Source: Meiothermus cerbereus DSM 11376 (lineage in GTDB: Bacteria; Deinococcota; Deinococci; Deinococcales; Thermaceae). From it: a stretch of 64,000 nt of DNA. A model generated the notes under the pieces. That model made no database searches and had not been told where the DNA came from. It saw only the letters and a program-made list of their open reading frames with translations. Where the stretch lies: contig NZ_JHVI01000016.1 of NCBI RefSeq assembly GCF_000620065.1, positions 1 to 64,000 of the forward strand, written 5' to 3'. A program made the translations under genes and the position numbers. This document shows, piece after piece, positions 16,448-25,743 of this stretch (the first letter of the stretch is position 1; each line of letters begins with the position of its first letter).

Positions 16448-16744
16448 ATGAGAAAAATCGAAGCCATGTTACTTCAGCTCGAGCAAGAACTGGAAAGACA
16501 AATGTTCGGCTCGCCTGCCCAGCCCAACCTGGCCGAGGCCCGCCAGCTGCTGGAGACCCTAACCAAACAACTTGATCAGGCCATCATCTTCGACAAAACC
16601 ATTCGGGCCGACCTCGAGCGCCAGCTCGAGTCGCTGCGCGAACTTCTGGAAAGCGCGCAGGTTCCTGCGGATCAGGCCAAACAGCGGCTGATGGATTTTC
16701 GCAACTTTTACCAGAAGAGCTTTGGCAGCGGCCAGATTGTGTAG
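16448..16744 (+). CDS. Small coiled-coil protein of unknown function
   Basis: A 98-residue, highly charged protein with heptad-like spacing over residues 3-18 and 35-75 (LEQELERQ, LERQLESLRELLES). It has no signal peptide or membrane segment. A consensus TATAAT 5 nt before the ATG supports its reality. It stands between two divergent or convergent single genes and gives no functional context. Confidence 0.75.
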   Translation: MRKIEAMLLQLEQELERQMFGSPAQPNLAEARQLLETLTKQLDQAIIFDKTIRADLERQLESLRELLESAQVPADQAKQRLMDFRNFYQKSFGSGQIV

Positions 16745-16819
16745 GTCGGCGCGAACCCACCTGAGCAATTTTGCCAGCCGCTAAAACTGTCCTTGACTGG
16801 TTTTTTGCGTAGGTTTCCA

Positions 16820-17452
16820 TCAGGCCAAAATTACGGCAAAAAACCCGCCCAGGGTGGTGGCCAGCAGGTTAGTCAGATCGTTGCCCCACCAGGCCAGGCG
16901 GTCTTCTAACAAACCCAGCACAGTATCGGCCAGAGCGCCAGCGGCGCCCCCCACCACCACCGCTACCACCGGTGCTTTGAGCCAGACTGCCCAGGGGGCA
17001 AAAAGCAGTGCCCCACCCAGCAGGGCCAGCGTGCCCAGCCCGCTAACCGCAGCGTTGGTTCCGCTTTCGACACGGCCTTTTAGCGGATGCCAGGCCCAGC
17101 GGCTTCGACTGCCCAGCTCGGTGGCCAGGGTATCGGCAGCTGCGGTTGCCAGCGCGGCCAGAAAAAAAGCGGGCGCCCCCAGGGCAATGCCTACTGCGGC
17201 TGGAAGCCCATTGGCCAGCACCTGGGAAGCCATGCGGCCCGAGCGGTCTCGGCTGGTGTGGTTAAGCCGGCTGGCCAGGCTACCCAGGGCCACAAAGAAG
17301 AGCACTGCCAGGGCTGCTGGAATTCCTCCCGCCCAGAGGGGAAGGCCCCCTACCAAAGCGGCGGCCCAGGAAGCCCCCGGCCTGAGCCAGCCCATTCGCT
17401 CGGCCAGCAGCCCGATTCCAAAAGCAATGGATAAAGCCAGGAAGGGATTCAT
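16820..17452 (-). CDS. DUF92 family membrane protein (phytol/farnesol phosphate kinase-like)
   Basis: The 210 residues hold about six hydrophobic segments and the DUF92 hallmarks: NHTSRDRSGRMASQVLANG near residues 68-86, AAADTLATELGSR near 107-119 and ADTVLGLLEDRL near 180. Plant VTE6 of this family phosphorylates phytyl phosphate; bacterial members may act in isoprenoid salvage (family knowledge, not shown here). It converges with the coiled-coil gene and has no operon partners. Confidence 0.85.
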   Translation of the reverse strand: MNPFLALSIAFGIGLLAERMGWLRPGASWAAALVGGLPLWAGGIPAALAVLFFVALGSLASRLNHTSRDRSGRMASQVLANGLPAAVGIALGAPAFFLAALATAAADTLATELGSRSRWAWHPLKGRVESGTNAAVSGLGTLALLGGALLFAPWAVWLKAPVVAVVVGGAAGALADTVLGLLEDRLAWWGNDLTNLLATTLGGFFAVILA

Positions 17453-17456
17453 CTAA

Positions 17457-17557
17457 GTGTCTCCATCAAGATGCGGTTCCGAAAGATCGCTTTAGGAATT
17501 GCGCCAGGCACGCATAGACTCATTCCGCGGGTTTTGCCAATTTACCCTGGCGCAACT
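17457..17557 (+). repeat. Family B palindromic repeat, copy 1
   Basis: An 89-bp core (17469-17557) is about 92% identical to 21654-21742. It holds a 10-bp perfect inverted repeat, TTGCGCCAGG (17499-17508) with CCTGGCGCAA (17546-17555), and a smaller imperfect hairpin before it. A further GTGTCTCCAT is shared upstream. The rest of the gap to 17712 shows nothing recognisable. Confidence 0.8.
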
Positions 17558-17712
17558 TAAACCCCACACGAGGCCTGGCGTTAGGCTGCGGCCAGGGCCA
17601 ACCAGCTGTGCGCGCGCCTGCAGGATCCCAAAGACCAAACGAACCGGGGAGAAGCCTGTGCTATTCACGCCGACCTACCCAGCGACCCCGTTCGCAGCGC
17701 GGTCTCGAAGCC

Positions 17713-19965
17713 CTACAGCACCTGCGACCAGCTGACCGAGCGCACGTTGGGCACGCTGCGCAAGCGCTCGTCCAGGGCTTTTTGCTCGCTTTCGCTCAGG
17801 TCTATGCGGGTGCTAATGCGAAACAGCGAGGAAAGCGGTGAAGTGGGGCTCGAGTTCACGCCCATGGCACTTTTGCCCATCCAGGCGATGGCATCCATAA
17901 TGTCGCGCAGCAATCCGGCCCGGTCGTCGGCCAGCACCTCGAGCTGCATCACCCGGCCCAGCCCTTCCCAGTAGGCCAGCACTACCCGTCCGGGGTCCTG
18001 CTCCATCAGGCGGCGCAGGTTGGGGCAGCTTGCTTTGTGGATGCTGACGCCCCGCCCCCGGGTGATGTAGCCCAGAATGGCGTCGCCCTTGGCGGGCTCA
18101 CAGCAGCTCGCCAGCTTGATGGGAACGTTCAGATTGGACTCCAGACGGATGCCCAGCTCACTTTTGACGGGCTTGGGCTTAGTGGCAGGGGTTTCGCTTT
18201 TGGGGGCCAGGATGCGGGCGACTTGTTGTGGTGCAACCCGTCCCCCTGCGATGGCTGCGTACAGGTCCTCTGGCGAAGAGCTTTTGATGAGCTTGCGCCC
18301 TACCTCCTCGAGCTGGCTCTCCAGAGGCCGGGGCGGGCCCCGTCGTTTGAAGTATTTTTCCAGCATCCGCGCGCCTTTTTCCAGGGTCTCGGCTCGCTCG
18401 AAAGCCCGGAAGTACATGCGGATTTTTTGCTTGGCCGAGCGGGTTTTGGCGTAGTCGATCCAGTCCTTGGAGGGGTGGGCCGTTTTGGCGGTGAGAATTT
18501 CCACAATCTCGCCGTTTTGCAGCTCGTAGCTGAGGGGCACGATGCGCCCATTGACCTTGGCCCCGACCATGCGGTGCCCCACCTCGGTGTGGATATGGTA
18601 GGCGAAGTCTACCGGGCTCGAGCCTTTGGGCAGGTTGATAATTTTCCCCTTGGGGGTGAAGACAAAAACCCGGCCCCCTAGTAGCTCCTTGGTAACGGCC
18701 TCGACAAAATCGCGCGAGCTGCTGTACTCCTGCTGCCAGTCCTGGATGCTTTTGAGCCAGCCCACCCGCCGCTTGAGGTCTTCGGGGTCGGTCACGCCCT
18801 CCTTGTAAAGCCAGTGCGCCGCAACGCCAAACTCGGCCACCCGGTGCATCTCCCTGGTGCGAATCTGCACTTCCAGCGGCAGCCCGTTTACGGCAATCAC
18901 GGTGGTGTGCAGCGACTGGTAGCCGTTGGGCTTGGGTACCGCGATATAGTCCTTGACCCGGCCCGGGATGGGCTGCCAGAGGGCGTGTACCAGGCCCAGC
19001 ACGTGGTAACAAACCTGCTTTTCGCGCAGCGCGTTTTCTTCCGGATCCTGGCTAGGGCGTGGCTCCAGGATGACCCGCAAGGCCAGCAGGTCGTAAATTT
19101 GCTCGATGGCCTTGCCGTCGCGCTCCATCTTCTTCCAGATGGAGAACAGGTGTTTGGTGCGACCTGTGATCTCGATTTTCTTGATGGACTGCTTGAGGAT
19201 GAAGTCCCGTGCCAGGGCCTGCTCGAGCTTTTCTTTGGCTGCCTGCACGGCGGCCTCACGCTCGGCACGGTGGCTTTTGAGGCGGGCCTCGAGGGCCTGG
19301 TAATTCTCGGGGTCGAGGTAGCGGAAAGAAAGGTCTTCGAGCTCGAGCTTGATTTGTCCAATACCCAGGCGGTGGGCCAACGGGGCGTAGATTTCCAGGG
19401 TTTCGCGGGCAATGCGCTGCTGCTTGTGGGGGGGCATGAACTCCAGGGTGCGCAGGTTGTGTAGCCGGTCGGCCAGCTTGACGATGATGATGCGCACATC
19501 CTCGGCCATGGCGATAAACATCTGGCGCAGGTCTTCGGCGTGCTTTTCCTCGGCGGGTTTGTCCTCCTGTGCGGCGTGGGCCAGTTTGTAGAGCTTGGAA
19601 ACCTTGGTCTCGCCCTCCACAATCCTTCGCACCGCTGCCCCAAAGCGCTCCTCAATCTCCTCAGGGCGCACCTGGGTATCCTCGACGGTGTCGTGCAAGA
19701 GCCCAGCCATGAGGGTCTCGGCATCCAGGCCCAGCTCGGCCAGGATTTGCGCTACCGCGACCGGGTGAACGATGTAGGGCTCTCCACTCTTGCGCTTTTG
19801 CCCTTCGTGGGCGACATAGGCAAACTCGAGCGCCCCCCGCACCTGGGCCCTGGCCGCATCAGGCAGGTAGTGAAGGTGAGGCTCGAGCTGTTGCCACAAG
19901 GCCTCAACTGCGGTATGCGCTGTGGGCGATAGAGGTGCCGCCGTTGGCTGGGTATGCTTGGTCAT
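17713..19965 (-). CDS. RelA/SpoT-type (p)ppGpp synthetase/hydrolase
   Basis: A bifunctional stringent-response enzyme. The HD hydrolase domain (YIVHPVAVA, GLLHDTVEDT) is intact, as is the synthetase domain (ITGRTKHLFSIWKKM, EVQIRTREMH). TGS (VFVFTPKGKIINLPKG), helical and C-terminal ACT domains follow. ATG 19965 gives 750 residues, the usual length. A 43-residue upstream extension is rejected because it would start too close to or before the promoter at 20016-20044. It is the only such gene here and is monocistronic. Confidence 0.95.
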   Translation of the reverse strand: MTKHTQPTAAPLSPTAHTAVEALWQQLEPHLHYLPDAARAQVRGALEFAYVAHEGQKRKSGEPYIVHPVAVAQILAELGLDAETLMAGLLHDTVEDTQVRPEEIEERFGAAVRRIVEGETKVSKLYKLAHAAQEDKPAEEKHAEDLRQMFIAMAEDVRIIIVKLADRLHNLRTLEFMPPHKQQRIARETLEIYAPLAHRLGIGQIKLELEDLSFRYLDPENYQALEARLKSHRAEREAAVQAAKEKLEQALARDFILKQSIKKIEITGRTKHLFSIWKKMERDGKAIEQIYDLLALRVILEPRPSQDPEENALREKQVCYHVLGLVHALWQPIPGRVKDYIAVPKPNGYQSLHTTVIAVNGLPLEVQIRTREMHRVAEFGVAAHWLYKEGVTDPEDLKRRVGWLKSIQDWQQEYSSSRDFVEAVTKELLGGRVFVFTPKGKIINLPKGSSPVDFAYHIHTEVGHRMVGAKVNGRIVPLSYELQNGEIVEILTAKTAHPSKDWIDYAKTRSAKQKIRMYFRAFERAETLEKGARMLEKYFKRRGPPRPLESQLEEVGRKLIKSSSPEDLYAAIAGGRVAPQQVARILAPKSETPATKPKPVKSELGIRLESNLNVPIKLASCCEPAKGDAILGYITRGRGVSIHKASCPNLRRLMEQDPGRVVLAYWEGLGRVMQLEVLADDRAGLLRDIMDAIAWMGKSAMGVNSSPTSPLSSLFRISTRIDLSESEQKALDERLRSVPNVRSVSWSQVL

Positions 19966-20015
19966 ATCAAGGTTCCGGGTCTGCACAAGGCCAGCCCTTA
20001 GAGGACGCTTTTCTA

Positions 20016-20044
20016 AGTCTAGCATTTTGCCGAAAACTAGCCAA
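20016..20044 (-). promoter_or_regulatory. Promoter of the RelA/SpoT gene
   Basis: On the minus strand TTGGCT (20039-20044) and TAGACT (20016-20021) are 17 bp apart. The predicted start near 20009 leaves a leader of about 45 nt to ATG 19965. Confidence 0.65.
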
Positions 20045-20177
20045 TTAGAGCGCCAATGTGAGGAGCGCGATAAGCCTGGTCGGACCGCCTTCACCCTTCG
20101 CTTGGGGGCCTGCTTTTTTCAGGCTGCTGCCGTAAAGCGACCGCCCGTTTTTTGCGACAAATGCAACACCTCCACGG

Positions 20178-20183
20178 TAAACT
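20178..20183 (+). promoter_or_regulatory. pgi -10 box TAAACT
   Basis: TAAACT ends 6 nt before ATG 20190, with no ribosome-binding site, in line with a leaderless mRNA. A TTGCGA stands 20 bp upstream, too far for a standard -35. Confidence 0.45.
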
Positions 20184-20189
20184 GGTCGC

Positions 20190-21524
20190 ATGTTGCGACT
20201 AAACCTGACAAATATCCTATCCGAACGCATCGGTGAGCAGGGCGTTGATTGGCCTGGGGCGCTGGCTGCCCACACTCAAAGCTTAGAGGCGGCCCGCGCT
20301 GCGCTGTGGCAGCGTAAGTCCGACCCTGCCGAGTTCCTGGGCTGGATTGACGTACCCGAAGATACCGAGACCCTGCGGCAGGTGTTGCGCTACCGCCAGG
20401 CCAATGCCTGGGTGCAAGACCTGGTGGTGCTGGGCATTGGTGGTTCGGCCCTGGGCGCTCAGGCGGTGAGTGCGGCTCTGGGTAAAGGCCCGGTGCGCCT
20501 GCATTTTGTAGATAACGTGGAGCCTGAGCCTATTCTGGCCTTGCTCCGTACCCTCGACCCTCACAAAACCCTGGTCAATGTGATTTCCAAGTCGGGCTCC
20601 ACCGCCGAGACCATGGCGGCCTTTCTGGTGTTCCGGCAGTGGCTCGAGCTGGGCCTAACCGACTGGAAGAAACACGTGGTGGTCACCACCGACCCCGCCA
20701 AGGGTATTCTGCGCCCTTATGCCCAGGCCGAGGGCCTGACCGCTTTCGAGGTGCCACCTTCGGTGGGGGGACGCTTCAGCGTGACCTGCCCGGTGGGAAC
20801 CTTGCCGCTGGCTTTTGCCGAGGTAGACCTCGAGGGCCTGCTGGCCGGGGCGCGCAAATCCAACGAGCAGGCCAGGGCTGCACTGGAACACAACCTGCCG
20901 GCCCAGACCGCGTTGATCCACCACCTGTTTAGTCGGAAGGGCAAAAACATCGTGGTTTTTATGCCCTACTCCACCCGCCTGCGCTACCTGCCGGACTGGT
21001 TCGTGCAACTCCACGACGAATCGCTGGGCAAGATGCGCGACCGAACGGGCCAGGAGGTTCGCACCGGCACCACCGCGGTGCGGGCCATCGGGACCACCGA
21101 CCAGCACGCCCAGGTGCAGCTTTTCCGTGAGGGGCCGCACGATAAGCTCATCAACATCGTGCGCCTGTTGAACCCCAGCGAAAACCTCGAGATCCCGGCG
21201 GTGAAGGGTCTCGAGGCCCTCGATTACCTCTTCGGCAAGAGCTTCTTCGAGCTCCTGGACGCCGAGGCCAAAGCCACCGCCCACGCCCTGGCCAAAGCCA
21301 AGCAGCCCAACTACACCCTTACCCTGGAAAAACTCGACGCCTACAACCTGGGCTGGCTATTGCAACACCTGATGTGGCAGACCGCCTTCCTGGGGGAATT
21401 GTGGAACATCAACGCCTTCGACCAGCCCGGGGTGGAGCTCGGCAAGGAGTACACCTACGCCCTGATGGGCCGCAAGGGCTATGAGCCGCTGGCCCAGGAA
21501 TTGCGCGCCGAAGGAGTGGAATAA
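20190..21524 (+). CDS. pgi: Glucose-6-phosphate isomerase
   Basis: Interconverts glucose-6-phosphate and fructose-6-phosphate in glycolysis and gluconeogenesis. The 444 residues are typical for the shorter bacterial form. Signatures: VLGIGGSALGAQAVS, VISKSGSTAETMAAF (sugar-phosphate binding SIS motif), GGRFSVTCPVGTLP, and the C-terminal QPGVELGKEYTYALM. The gene is alone, divergent from RelA/SpoT, and is followed by a nest of repeats. Confidence 0.96.
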   Translation: MLRLNLTNILSERIGEQGVDWPGALAAHTQSLEAARAALWQRKSDPAEFLGWIDVPEDTETLRQVLRYRQANAWVQDLVVLGIGGSALGAQAVSAALGKGPVRLHFVDNVEPEPILALLRTLDPHKTLVNVISKSGSTAETMAAFLVFRQWLELGLTDWKKHVVVTTDPAKGILRPYAQAEGLTAFEVPPSVGGRFSVTCPVGTLPLAFAEVDLEGLLAGARKSNEQARAALEHNLPAQTALIHHLFSRKGKNIVVFMPYSTRLRYLPDWFVQLHDESLGKMRDRTGQEVRTGTTAVRAIGTTDQHAQVQLFREGPHDKLINIVRLLNPSENLEIPAVKGLEALDYLFGKSFFELLDAEAKATAHALAKAKQPNYTLTLEKLDAYNLGWLLQHLMWQTAFLGELWNINAFDQPGVELGKEYTYALMGRKGYEPLAQELRAEGVE

Positions 21525-21566
21525 CCGCACTTCCGGGCTGCTTCCGGTGTAGAGGGGGGCTGGTAC

Positions 21567-21790
21567 GAACCCCGCCTGAACCGTTGCGCTACGGGAAGGC
21601 GAGCGCAAGACGATCTCTACGGTTCCTTGCAGTGTCTCCATAGTTAAAATGCAAGATGCTGTTCCGAAAGATCGCTTTAGGAATTGCGCCAGGTACGCAT
21701 AGACTCATCCAACTGGTTTTGCCAATCTACCCTGGCGCAACTGCTATCCACGCTTCAGGCGGGGGCCCCAGAAAAAAAGCAATCAAAAGG
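21567..21790 (-). repeat. Family A repeat (reverse), split by a family B copy
   Basis: The left part (GAACCCCGCCTGAACCG and on to 21601) and the right part (CACGCTTCAGGCGGGGGCCCC to 21790) match the two halves of the repeat at 51234-51356 in reverse orientation. About 145 bp of extra sequence, including family B copy 2, separates them. Family B therefore appears to have entered this copy of A. Confidence 0.7.
21632..21742 (+). repeat. Family B palindromic repeat, copy 2
   Basis: The core 21654-21742 matches 17469-17557 along 89 bp with few mismatches and keeps the TTGCGCCAGG / CCTGGCGCAA arms. It is nested in the family A copy around it. Confidence 0.8.
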
Positions 21791-21795
21791 ACTTC

Positions 21796-21926
21796 TTATA
21801 CCAGATTCGGTTAGTTCGTCACCGAACGGTGACGAACTAACCCGACCGAAGGGAGTGCTCTAGGATTCAAAAAGATAGCCCCTTGATGTTTTTTGTTTGA
21901 AGAGTATCTTTTTGAATCCGGTATTA
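21796..21926 (-). repeat. Family C palindromic element, copy 2 (131 bp, inverted)
   Basis: The reverse complement is about 90% identical to 202-332, with the same length, the same two hairpins, and TTA on both flanks. The second hairpin arm is identical. It lies 5 bp after the family A copy. Confidence 0.87.
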
Positions 21927-21982
21927 TGAGCCGGTCGAAGCCGAACAGGTATGGGTTGTTCCACAACGGGATGCAAACGGGT

Positions 21983-22393
21983 TCAGCGCTCCAACAGCGC
22001 ACGCATGGCCTGGGGTACCGGCTGGGGCTGGCGCGTTTGGGGGTGGGCGGCCACATAGATGACCTCCCCGCTAATCAGGTGCGCCTCACCCCGAAAGATG
22101 CCCAGCACAAACTGCATACTGCTGTTGCCGATGCGCCCTACCCGCACGCCAATCTCGAGCTCGTCGTCGTAGTGGGCCGGGGCGTGGTACTCCACGGTGG
22201 CCTTGACCACAAACAAATCCAGCCCAAAGCGCTCCACCGTGCTGGGGTAGGGGATGCCCAGAGCCCGCCAGAATTCGGTGATAGCTACGTCGAAATAGGT
22301 CAGGTAGTGCCCGTTAAACACGATGCCCTGAGGGTCGGTCTCGGCCCACCGCACCCGCAGGCGATGATAAAAGCCAAACTCGGACTTTAACAA
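21983..22393 (-). CDS. Acyl-CoA thioesterase, 4HBT/YbgC type
   Basis: A 136-residue hot-dog fold protein. The catalytic Asp lies in RVRWAETDPQGIVFNGHYLTYFD, the 4-hydroxybenzoyl-CoA thioesterase signature. These enzymes hydrolyse short or aromatic acyl-CoA esters; the substrate cannot be told from sequence. The start appears to be TTG 22393, as no in-frame ATG precedes the motif. It lies 29 bp after pckG on the same strand and may be co-transcribed with it. Confidence 0.88.
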   Translation of the reverse strand: MLKSEFGFYHRLRVRWAETDPQGIVFNGHYLTYFDVAITEFWRALGIPYPSTVERFGLDLFVVKATVEYHAPAHYDDELEIGVRVGRIGNSSMQFVLGIFRGEAHLISGEVIYVAAHPQTRQPQPVPQAMRALLER

Positions 22394-22422
22394 CTATGCC
22401 TCACCAGCGGCTTTAGGCTGCT

Positions 22423-24330
22423 TCAAGAATCGCTATCTTCCAGGCCCCCCACATCCCAGTGCTCGGGCGAGCGCCAGAGGTTGGAAATCAAGAGCTCGCG
22501 CATGGCCAGGAACTCCTTGGGCATCCGTTCGTATAGCTTGATGAAGAGTTCCTCGTGCGAGAGGATTTCCTTGAGCCACAGGTCGCGGTCGATGGCCATG
22601 AGCTCTTGGAATTGCTCTTTGCTGAAGTTCAGGCCGCGCCAGTCCAGGCTTTCGTAGTGGGGTACGTAGCCCAGAGGGCTTTCGGTAGCATAGCCCCGAC
22701 CGTTAACCCGCTCCACAATCCACTTCAGCACCCGCATATTTTCGCCAAAACCCGGCCAAAGGTAGTTGCCATCCTTCCCCTTGCGGAACCAGTTCACGCT
22801 GAAGATGCGGGGGGGATCTACCACCCGGCGGCCCATATCCAGCCAGTGGTTGAAGTAGCTGGCCATGTGGTAGCCGATAAAAGGCAGCATAGCGAAGGGG
22901 TCGCGGCGCACCTCGCCGATCTGGCCGAAGGCGGCAGCGGTCATCTCCGAGCCCATTGTGGCGCCCAGGTACACCCCAAACGACCAGTTGAAGCTCTGAT
23001 ACACCAGCGGTACCACCGTGGCCCGCCGTCCGCCGAAGATGAAGGCCTTGATGGGCACCCCTTTGGGGTTTTCCCACTCGGGGTCAATGACCGGGTTCTG
23101 GCTGGCCGGGGCGGTAAAGCGGGCGTTGGGATGGGCCGCTTTGCGCCCACAGTCGGGGGTCCACTCGTTGCCCTGCCAGTCAATGGCTTTGGCCGGGGGC
23201 GGGCCGTCCATACCCTCCCACCACACGTCGCCCTCGGGGGTGAGGGCCACGTTGGTGAAGATGGTATTGGCCTTGATGGTTTCCATGGCGTTGGGGTTGG
23301 TGGCGTAGGAGGTGCCGGGTGCTACCCCGAAGTACCCGGCTTCGGGATTGATGGCGTAAAGTCGTCCGTCGGGGCCCGGTTTGATCCAGGCGATGTCGTC
23401 GCCTACGGTGGTCACTTTCCAGCCTTCTTCCTGGAAGGGCTTGGGCGGGATCAGCATGGCAAAGTTGGTCTTACCGCAAGCGCTGGGGAAAGCGGCCGCT
23501 ACATAGGTTTTCTGGCCTTTGGGATCTTCGACCCCCAGGATCAGCATGTGCTCGGCCAGCCAGCCTTCGTCGCGCCCGATCACGCTGGCAATCCGCAGGG
23601 CCAGACATTTTTTACCCAGCAGGGCGTTGCCACCGTACCCCGAACCATAGCTCCAGATGCTGCGCTCCTCGGGAAAGTGCACGATGTATTTGACCTTGGG
23701 GTTGCAGGGCCAGGGGACATCTTTTTGTCCTGGCTCGAGGGGCATGCCCACCGTGTGCATGCAGGGCACAAAGTCGCCATCCTCGCCCAGCACATCGTAG
23801 ACGGCTTTGCCCATGCGGGTCATGATGCGCATGTTCACCACCACATAGGCCGAGTCGGTAATCTCGATGCCGATGTAGCTGATGGGAGAGCCCAGCGGCC
23901 CCATGCTGAAGGGCACTACGTACATGGTGCGGCCCCGCATGCAGCCATCGAAGAGGCCCTGTAAGGTGGCGTGCATTTCTTTGGGGTTGACCCAGTTGTT
24001 GGTGGGGCCGGCGTCTTCTTTGTTGATAGAGCAGATGAAGGTGCGATCCTCTACCCGTGCAACGTCGCTAGGGTCGGAACGGGCCAGAAAACTGTTTGGG
24101 CGTAGCTCGGGGTTGAGCCGTATAAACGTACCGGCTTCAACGAGCTGGTCGCACAGGGCGTTGTACTCCTCTTCGGAGCCGTCGCAAAAGTGCACGGCAT
24201 CGGGCTTACACAGGGCTACGGCCTCGGTGATCCAGTGCTTAACTCGCTCGCTCTTGATGTAGGAAGGGAACTCGAGGTTTTGCATATTGTCCTTTACTCT
24301 AACGGTTGTCCCAAGATATTTCACGGGCAT
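22423..24330 (-). CDS. pckG: Phosphoenolpyruvate carboxykinase (GTP)
   Basis: Converts oxaloacetate and GTP to PEP, CO2 and GDP, the entry to gluconeogenesis. The P-loop [13 protein letters not shown] (kinase-1a), [21 protein letters not shown] (kinase-2) and the [20 protein letters not shown] stretch all mark the GTP family, normally 595-625 residues. ATG 24330 (635 residues) has a strong GAGGAGG site 7 nt away. ATG 24285 (620 residues) with AAAGGA is the alternative. ppsA and pgi in the same window fit a gluconeogenic life style. Confidence 0.95.
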   Translation of the reverse strand: MPVKYLGTTVRVKDNMQNLEFPSYIKSERVKHWITEAVALCKPDAVHFCDGSEEEYNALCDQLVEAGTFIRLNPELRPNSFLARSDPSDVARVEDRTFICSINKEDAGPTNNWVNPKEMHATLQGLFDGCMRGRTMYVVPFSMGPLGSPISYIGIEITDSAYVVVNMRIMTRMGKAVYDVLGEDGDFVPCMHTVGMPLEPGQKDVPWPCNPKVKYIVHFPEERSIWSYGSGYGGNALLGKKCLALRIASVIGRDEGWLAEHMLILGVEDPKGQKTYVAAAFPSACGKTNFAMLIPPKPFQEEGWKVTTVGDDIAWIKPGPDGRLYAINPEAGYFGVAPGTSYATNPNAMETIKANTIFTNVALTPEGDVWWEGMDGPPPAKAIDWQGNEWTPDCGRKAAHPNARFTAPASQNPVIDPEWENPKGVPIKAFIFGGRRATVVPLVYQSFNWSFGVYLGATMGSEMTAAAFGQIGEVRRDPFAMLPFIGYHMASYFNHWLDMGRRVVDPPRIFSVNWFRKGKDGNYLWPGFGENMRVLKWIVERVNGRGYATESPLGYVPHYESLDWRGLNFSKEQFQELMAIDRDLWLKEILSHEELFIKLYERMPKEFLAMRELLISNLWRSPEHWDVGGLEDSDS

Positions 24331-24456
24331 TGGGGTTCCTCCTCTGGCAGGCCGACGACTTTGATAAATCTATCACTAGCCTTCGGAATCAGTCTTCACT
24401 ACAAACTTGTAATTCAGTAGGGGCAATCGCCCCGCCTTGGGCGAAATGGCAGAGTC

Positions 24457-24462
24457 TAAACT
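24457..24462 (+). promoter_or_regulatory. -10 box TAAACT of the CDGSH gene
   Basis: TAAACT ends 6 nt before ATG 24469 and there is no Shine-Dalgarno sequence, which again suggests a leaderless mRNA. Confidence 0.5.
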
Positions 24463-24468
24463 GGGTTT

Positions 24469-24681
24469 ATGAAAATCCGCTTGCGCGAAAACGGCTCGCT
24501 GGTGATCGACCTGCCCGAGGGCAGCAAGTTTGTGCTTAATGGAGAAGAGCGGGTTTTAGAGCGAGCCAAGCTGGCTTTGTGCCGCTGTGGCCACTCGGAA
24601 TGCAAACCGTTTTGCGATGGAAGCCATAAGCGGGTGGGTTTTGTGGCGGAGGGGGGAGAGTTGGAAATAGAACTGCAATAG
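24469..24681 (+). CDS. CDGSH iron-sulfur domain protein
   Basis: A 70-residue single-domain protein with the complete [2Fe-2S] ligand set of the mitoNEET family: C38, C40, C49 and H53 in CRCGHSECKPFCDGSH. The single His ligand makes the cluster redox- and pH-sensitive. Its partner is unknown. It lies 35 bp upstream of the P1 peptidase gene, which has its own -10 box, so co-transcription is optional. Confidence 0.92.
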   Translation: MKIRLRENGSLVIDLPEGSKFVLNGEERVLERAKLALCRCGHSECKPFCDGSHKRVGFVAEGGELEIELQ

Positions 24682-24716
24682 GCTGAGCAGGGTTTTTTGT
24701 TATGCTGGTGGCGCAC

Positions 24717-25700
24717 ATGAAACCTGGCCCTCTAAACGCCATTACCGATGTTCCCGGTATTCAGGTAGGCCACTTTACCGACCTGGACAACCTTACGGGT
24801 GTTACTGTCATCTTTCCCCAGAACGGGGCAGTGGCGGGGGTGGATGTGCGCGGCAGCGCGCCCGGTACCCGCGAAACCGACCTGTTGAACCCGGTTAACC
24901 TTGTTGAGCAGGTACAGGCCGTGGTGCTCTCGGGGGGGAGCGCCTATGGCCTCGAGGCGGCCGCAGGGGTGATGCGCTGGCTCGAGGAGCAGGGCAAGGG
25001 CTATCCGGTGGGTAACGCCGTCGTGCCCATTGTGCCAGCCGCGGTGATTTTCGACCTGCTGGTAGGCAGCCCTACCGTGCGCCCCAGCGCCCTGTACGGC
25101 TACCAGGCGGCCCAGAACCTGAAGGGGGGGCCGGTCGAGCAGGGCGTGGTGGGGGTGGGCACGGGGGCGCGGAACGGTGGTCTGAAGGGCGGCACCGGCA
25201 CGGCCAGCCTCGAGCTGCCCGGCGGGGTGGTGGTGGGGGCTATCGTGGCGGCCAATGCCTACGGACAGGCCCACGACCCCATAACGGGCGAGCTTTATGC
25301 GCGTTTCTTAGAGCAAAACGGCGAGTTCAAGCTCAAACACCCCCCCCGGCCCCTATCGGCCCCAGACTACAGCGATCTTTTCACGACCTCTTTAGTGCCC
25401 AGCAATACCGTAATTGGATGCGTAGCCACCAACGCCCGCCTGAGCAAAGCCCAGGCCCAAAAGGTAGCCCAGATGGCCCATGACGGCATTGCCAGGGCCG
25501 TTTTCCCAGCCCATACCATGTTCGATGGCGATGTGATTTTTTGTCTGGCTACGGGGGAGGTGGAAATTGCAGGCCCTGCCGAACTCAGCCGCCTGGGTGC
25601 GGTGGCCGCCGATGTGTTTGCCAGGGCGCTGGTGCACGGGGTGCTGCAGGCCTATTCGGTGGGCGGGCTGGTTTCCTACCGCGACCTGTACGAAAAATAG
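24717..25700 (+). CDS. P1 family self-processing peptidase/amidase (DmpA/NylC-like)
   Basis: Members are Ntn-type hydrolases that cut themselves to expose an N-terminal nucleophile, then act on aminopeptides or omega-amino amides. The 327 residues contain LSGGSAYGLEAAAGV, GVGTGARNGGLKGG and the probable cleavage site N230-T231 in VPSNTVIGCVATNA. ATG 24717 is preferred over an ATG 15 nt earlier, because TATGCT (24701-24706) overlaps the earlier codon and fits a -10 box. The M20 deacylase follows 43 bp downstream, suggesting a small amide/peptide degrading pair. Confidence 0.9.
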   Translation: MKPGPLNAITDVPGIQVGHFTDLDNLTGVTVIFPQNGAVAGVDVRGSAPGTRETDLLNPVNLVEQVQAVVLSGGSAYGLEAAAGVMRWLEEQGKGYPVGNAVVPIVPAAVIFDLLVGSPTVRPSALYGYQAAQNLKGGPVEQGVVGVGTGARNGGLKGGTGTASLELPGGVVVGAIVAANAYGQAHDPITGELYARFLEQNGEFKLKHPPRPLSAPDYSDLFTTSLVPSNTVIGCVATNARLSKAQAQKVAQMAHDGIARAVFPAHTMFDGDVIFCLATGEVEIAGPAELSRLGAVAADVFARALVHGVLQAYSVGGLVSYRDLYEK

Positions 25701-25743
25701 GCGCAAAGAGGGATTTCTTGCGACCGCTTTGCCGGGAAGAACA

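Noticed and set aside
22555-23964. Open frame of 469 codons antisense to pckG
   Set aside because: Pure shadow of a strongly conserved gene; the repeated His/Gly/Val composition is typical of antisense translation.
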